Shown: piece after piece, positions 38,011-42,615 of the stretch | Layout: every line of letters starts with the position of its first letter | Numbering within the stretch: position 1 is the stretch's first letter | Assembly (NCBI GenBank): GCA_937867025.1 | Contig: CALMKH010000159.1 | Location: 1 to 42,615, forward strand | DNA length: 42,615 nt | Source: an uncultured Bacteroidota bacterium | GTDB taxonomy: Bacteria; Bacteroidota; Bacteroidia; NS11-12g; UBA955 | Direction of reading: 5' to 3' | Translations under genes and position numbers: made by a program | The notes under the pieces: model-generated | What the model saw: the letters and a program-made list of their open reading frames with translations, nothing else | What the model was told of the DNA's origin: nothing | Database searches by the model: none

Positions 38011-38042
38011 ATTAATTCGTAATTTGCAACAAAAAAAAACAA

Positions 38043-38663
38043 ATGAGTGATCTCCTGAGCCTTTCCGTTATCCTGATTGTGTTTACCTCCCTCGTGTCAT
38101 ATTATGCGCTGAATAATTACAGCACATTTGAAAAGGCCTCGTTCAGGCCTTACAGGATCAGGTACAACAGGGAATGGTGGCGCTGGGTGACCAACGGGTT
38201 CATACATATTGATTACATGCACCTGTTTGTCAATATGCTGTCGCTCTATTTTTTTGGCCGCAACCTGGAACTTTACCTGGGGGCCATTGTGCCCGGGCTT
38301 GCCCCGGCGGCGTTCCTCCTGTTTTATATCAGCGCCATTGCTGTCAGTGGCATATATTCCTACCTCAGGCACAAGAACGATTTTTCATATTCGGCCGTTG
38401 GGGCGTCGGGCGCTGTTTCAGCAGTTATTTTCAGCTGCATCATGTTCGATCCCTTTTCTAAAATTTATCTCTATTTCGCCCTTGGAATACCATCATGGAT
38501 ATTCGGGATCCTTTATTTGTATTATGAGTATTATATGGGTAAAAAGCAGATGGATAATATCGGTCACGACGCCCATTTTTCGGGAGCCGTTTACGGGTTG
38601 GTGTTCACCATCATCCTGTATCCGCAATCCGTCATTGCATTTATAGGACATTTTATCAGGTGA
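38043..38663 (+). CDS. Rhomboid family intramembrane serine protease
   Basis: WWRWVTNGFIHIDYMHLFVNMLSLYFFG; catalytic YSAVGASGAVSAVIF; His in HDAHFSGAVYGL. Confidence 0.93.
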   Translation: MSDLLSLSVILIVFTSLVSYYALNNYSTFEKASFRPYRIRYNREWWRWVTNGFIHIDYMHLFVNMLSLYFFGRNLELYLGAIVPGLAPAAFLLFYISAIAVSGIYSYLRHKNDFSYSAVGASGAVSAVIFSCIMFDPFSKIYLYFALGIPSWIFGILYLYYEYYMGKKQMDNIGHDAHFSGAVYGLVFTIILYPQSVIAFIGHFIR

Positions 38664-38669
38664 ATTCAG

Positions 38670-38677
38670 TAATTTTG
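38670..38677 (+). promoter_or_regulatory. Putative -7 box (TAATTTTG) upstream of HerA-like gene
   Basis: TAnnTTTG match 11 nt before ATG 38689. Confidence 0.4.
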
Positions 38678-38688
38678 TTTTCCGATAT

Positions 38689-40248
38689 ATGCCGAACAGC
38701 GACGATTTAAAACAGACGATACATTCTGCCTTTGATTTTTCAGGTCCCGCCATTGTACTTGGCGCAGCAAAGCTTGTGGATGACGTACTGAAGGACGCAC
38801 AGATAAAAGCTCCCCTGAAAATGTTTAACCGCCACGGCCTTATAGCCGGGGCGACCGGTACGGGTAAAACAAAAACCCTGCAGCGGATGGCCGAAGAACT
38901 TTCCAGGAACGGGGTTCCGTCGCTGCTGATGGACATCAAGGGCGACCTGAGCGGTATTGCCAGACCCGGGGTGGCAAATGAGAAGGTGAACGAACGGCAT
39001 GCGAAGATCGGCCTGGAATGGAGTCCCATGGCCTGTCCTGTGGAGTTCCTGTCAATTTCGGAAGAAAAAGGCGTAAGGCTCAGGGCCACCATATCTGAGT
39101 TCGGGCCGGTTCTTCTTTCGAGAATGCTCGACCTGAACGCTACACAATCGGGAGTCCTCAGCGTGATTTTCAAATACTGTGACGACAGGCAGATGCCTTT
39201 GCTGGACATCAAGGATCTGCGCAAAGTGTGCCAGTATCTTCAGACTGATGAAGGAAAGAAAGAGATCAGTTCGGATTACGGCCTGGTAAGCACTGCCAGC
39301 CTGGGCGCCATCATGAGAAGCCTGCTCGAACTCGAGCAGCAGGGAGCCGACAGATTTTTCGGTGAACGCAGCTTCGATGTCAATGACCTCCTGCGTCAAG
39401 ACACGCAGGGACATGGATATTGCAATATCATACGGCTTACCGACCTTCAGTCGAAACCCCAGTTGTTCTCTACCTTCATGCTGTGCCTGCTGGCGGAAAT
39501 ATATGACACGTTTCCTGAACAGGGAGATATGGATAAGCCCCGGCTATGCCTGTTTATTGACGAAGCGCACCTGATCTTCGACCACGCCTCCAAAGAGTTG
39601 CTGGCGCAGATTACCACCATTGTCAAGCTCATTCGCTCCAAAGGCGTAGGTCTGTTCTTCATAACGCAGGATCCGACAGACGTTCCCGAAGAGGTGCTTG
39701 GGCAACTGGGAATGAAAGTGCAGCATGCGCTGAGGGCATTCACGGAAAAGGACCGGAAAGCCATAAAAATGATAGCGGAGAATTTCCCTCCAAGCGATTT
39801 TTACAGGACTTCAGAGTTGCTGACCGCCCTTGGAATTGGTGAGGCCCTGGTGACAATTCTGGATGAGAAGGGCGTTCCCACACCGTTGGTGCACGTGATG
39901 TTGGCAAGTCCGCGAAGCCGTATGGATATACTGACCGAGGATGAAATAGACAACCTGGTTGACCACTCAGAGCTTGCGGGGATATATAATGAAGAGATTG
40001 ACCGCGATAGCGCGTTCGAAATGCTGAGCCGGAAACTCGAAGAACACCGGAATGACACAGAGGCAGGAGAGGGCGGAAAGCATACCGGAACAGAAGGGAA
40101 GAAGCGTGCAAACGAAAAATCAACCATAGAAAAAGTACTTGAGCACAGCGCAACCAAAGTGGTGTTGAAAGAAGTGGCACGGGGACTGCTCGGCGTGCTC
40201 GGGATCAGATCGACAACAAGAAAAAAAACAAATTCATCATGGTTTTGA
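38689..40248 (+). CDS. HerA-like / DUF853 family P-loop ATPase
   Basis: Walker A LIAGATGTGKTKTLQ, LLMDIKGDLSG, Walker B LCLFIDEAHLIF, VGLFFITQDPTDVPEEVLGQLGMKVQHALRAFT. Confidence 0.88.
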   Translation: MPNSDDLKQTIHSAFDFSGPAIVLGAAKLVDDVLKDAQIKAPLKMFNRHGLIAGATGTGKTKTLQRMAEELSRNGVPSLLMDIKGDLSGIARPGVANEKVNERHAKIGLEWSPMACPVEFLSISEEKGVRLRATISEFGPVLLSRMLDLNATQSGVLSVIFKYCDDRQMPLLDIKDLRKVCQYLQTDEGKKEISSDYGLVSTASLGAIMRSLLELEQQGADRFFGERSFDVNDLLRQDTQGHGYCNIIRLTDLQSKPQLFSTFMLCLLAEIYDTFPEQGDMDKPRLCLFIDEAHLIFDHASKELLAQITTIVKLIRSKGVGLFFITQDPTDVPEEVLGQLGMKVQHALRAFTEKDRKAIKMIAENFPPSDFYRTSELLTALGIGEALVTILDEKGVPTPLVHVMLASPRSRMDILTEDEIDNLVDHSELAGIYNEEIDRDSAFEMLSRKLEEHRNDTEAGEGGKHTGTEGKKRANEKSTIEKVLEHSATKVVLKEVARGLLGVLGIRSTTRKKTNSSWF

Positions 40249-40311
40249 TTGCCCACCCCAGCCCTCCAGGGAGGGGATTATAACCTGTAAACACTAAATT
40301 ATTAATATATT

Positions 40312-40767
40312 ATGAACAGAGAATTTATGATGCAGGTGGCTGAGTCACTGAAGAACGCCACCCGCGAAAAATATAAATACGACGAGGCCAAACTGTTCAG
40401 CCTGAGTGCGGCCGGTCAGAATTCGCTTACACAGACCTTGAAGCAATATGTTATCAAGCATGGCACATCGGACCTGGAGAACATTCTCCTGGGCAAACTT
40501 GATTTTGAAGGCAGCAGGTTGCAGGCGGTTGCAACAGAGAAGCTGGAGGAAGATCTGAAAGAAAGACGTATCCTCGGATCGGAGGAGTTGAAGGATGTAT
40601 CCGTGTTTTCCACCAATTTCCTTATAAAGGAATTCAGGGAAGGCTTTCTTAGATCAGGTCATACCAAAGACCTGGACGGTATTTGCGGATTTCTCGGCAT
40701 AGACAAAAGCATGGTGAAAATGATCAATTCGCCGGTCGGTAAGATGTTCGGGAAGTTTTTCAAGTAA
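40312..40767 (+). CDS. Hypothetical protein (151 aa)
   Basis: Intact ORF with Bacteroidota-like composition; mostly helical-looking sequence; no recognised family. Confidence 0.65.
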   Translation: MNREFMMQVAESLKNATREKYKYDEAKLFSLSAAGQNSLTQTLKQYVIKHGTSDLENILLGKLDFEGSRLQAVATEKLEEDLKERRILGSEELKDVSVFSTNFLIKEFREGFLRSGHTKDLDGICGFLGIDKSMVKMINSPVGKMFGKFFK

Positions 40768-40772
40768 GCCGT

Positions 40773-41528
<756 letters not shown>

Positions 41529-41569
41529 TCAATGAGATTTAAAAGAGCAAAAAGCAGACTGGCAAAGCA

Positions 41570-42349
41570 TCATTTTTTCCGCGTTTCAGCAGCTTCCTCC
41601 TTCCGGTTTTCCTTGTCGTAGTCGAGTTTCATTCCCCAGAAACGCATTTGCTGAAGGCACCATTTCTGTCGTCCCATAACATACTTGCTTGGATGTGCAA
41701 TGGAAAACTTCCTGGGAGCAGGCAGCACAATGGCCATCAGCGCGGCATCTTCAGGCCGGAGTTGCGAGGCCGGCTTGCCGAGATAATCCTGTGCGGCAGC
41801 TTCCACACCGTACACGCCGTCGCCGAATTCTATGACATTGAGGTACACCTCCATAATACGCTGTTTGCTCCAGAATGTTTCTATAAGAAAGGTGAAATAA
41901 ACCTCAAATCCTTTGCGGATCCAGCTTCTGCCATGCCACAGGAACACGTTTTTGGCGGTTTGCTGGCTGATCGTACTGGCCCCGCGGCGCTTTTCCTTCC
42001 CCTTTTCCTCCATTTTCTCATTATACTTTATGGCCTTGTCGATGGCCCCGAAATCAAATCCGTTATGCCTGAGGTAATTCTGGTCTTCGGCGCATACCAC
42101 GGCCAGTTGTATATACGGCGATATTTCGTCAAGCCTCACCCAGTCTTTCCGCAACTTCATGTCCTTGCCGTCCATTTTCTGCTGAACGCAGCGCTGAAGC
42201 ATGTAAAAAGTAAAGGGAACGGGAACCCATTTGAACAGCAACACGCCTCCGACACTCAGGATAAGAAACCCCAGGACGATGCGTTTTGTCCACTTCCAGA
42301 TGAATGACCAGGCGAAGAACTTCGCAAGCCAGGCAGAGATAGCGACCAT
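41570..42349 (-). CDS. mtgA: Monofunctional biosynthetic peptidoglycan transglycosylase
   Basis: GT51 motifs: AVVCAEDQNYLRHNGFDFGAIDKA, RRGASTISQQTAKNVFLWHGRSWIRKGFEVYFTFLIETFWSKQRIMEVYLNVIEFGDGVYGVEAAAQDYLGKPASQL. Confidence 0.95.
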   Translation of the reverse strand: MVAISAWLAKFFAWSFIWKWTKRIVLGFLILSVGGVLLFKWVPVPFTFYMLQRCVQQKMDGKDMKLRKDWVRLDEISPYIQLAVVCAEDQNYLRHNGFDFGAIDKAIKYNEKMEEKGKEKRRGASTISQQTAKNVFLWHGRSWIRKGFEVYFTFLIETFWSKQRIMEVYLNVIEFGDGVYGVEAAAQDYLGKPASQLRPEDAALMAIVLPAPRKFSIAHPSKYVMGRQKWCLQQMRFWGMKLDYDKENRKEEAAETRKK

Positions 42350-42548
42350 GGGGCGAATTTAAGGATTAGTGCGCAGGAAACAGTATATAGTGGTTAGAAA
42401 CCGAAAAGTCCGGTTACGACATTATCTATTAAAGGAATACTGAACGTATGTGTTGATATGTAAACATTTTTTCCTATGATGAGTATATTCTTCTTTTTGA
42501 ATTGTACTTTAACAAGCAGATAATCTTCCATATCCCTAAAAATGTTTA

Positions 42549-42582
42549 CCTTCTTTTCTTTTTCTTCAAAAAGAAAAGAAGG
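42549..42582. repeat. AT-rich perfect inverted repeat, 15-bp arms with 4-nt loop
   Basis: ccttcttttcttttt-cttc-aaaaagaaaagaagg read directly. Confidence 0.8.
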
Positions 42583-42615
42583 CAAAAGAAAAACCTTGCG
42601 CGCACACCCGCTGTT

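Noticed and set aside
39740-40256. Two overlapping minus-strand ORFs (146 and 151 aa)
   Set aside because: Both antisense to the HerA-like CDS; low-complexity Ser/Leu-rich composition.
42394-42585. 63-aa minus-strand ORF at window end
   Set aside because: Its N-terminal codons fall in the AT-rich hairpin element and the sequence is low complexity; no reliable coding evidence.

Overview
Bacteroidota-type chromosomal window. It opens in the 3' end of a 23S rRNA gene, followed by a 5S rRNA and a strong hairpin terminator. The rest is about 36 densely packed, mostly housekeeping or envelope genes: paaN-like aldehyde dehydrogenase, yceI, DUF3822-rsmD-coaD, topA, aroC, rny, zapA, Sua5/YciO-like, mscL, sucC, lolD-like, pepP, marR, ald, mltD-like, DUF4837, purN, corA, subtilisin, sppA, purB, a TPR/PD40/OmpA protein, rhomboid, HerA-like ATPase, pyrH and mtgA. 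Two proteins look like type IX secretion cargo (M43 metalloprotease and a small C-terminal sorting-domain protein), and one envelope protein has a PorE-like domain order. No CRISPR array, prophage, IS element or recognisable defence island was seen. No clear multi-gene undescribed system stands out. The best novelty leads are: (1) a secreted orphan protein with two copies of the motif FISTD[PR]DDPTIGxDxVY, identical at 14 of 17 residues although 10 of those 14 use different codons; (2) a HerA-like ATPase next to an unassigned 151-aa protein; (3) an AT-rich secreted orphan between coaD and a transglutaminase-like gene; (4) a perfect 16-bp palindrome in the leader of the DUF3822-rsmD-coaD operon; (5) promoters with the TAnnTTTG box only 4-5 nt from the start codon, suggesting leaderless mRNAs; (6) hairpin elements that may be dispersed repeats. 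Family names come from recognising motifs by eye; no database search was run.
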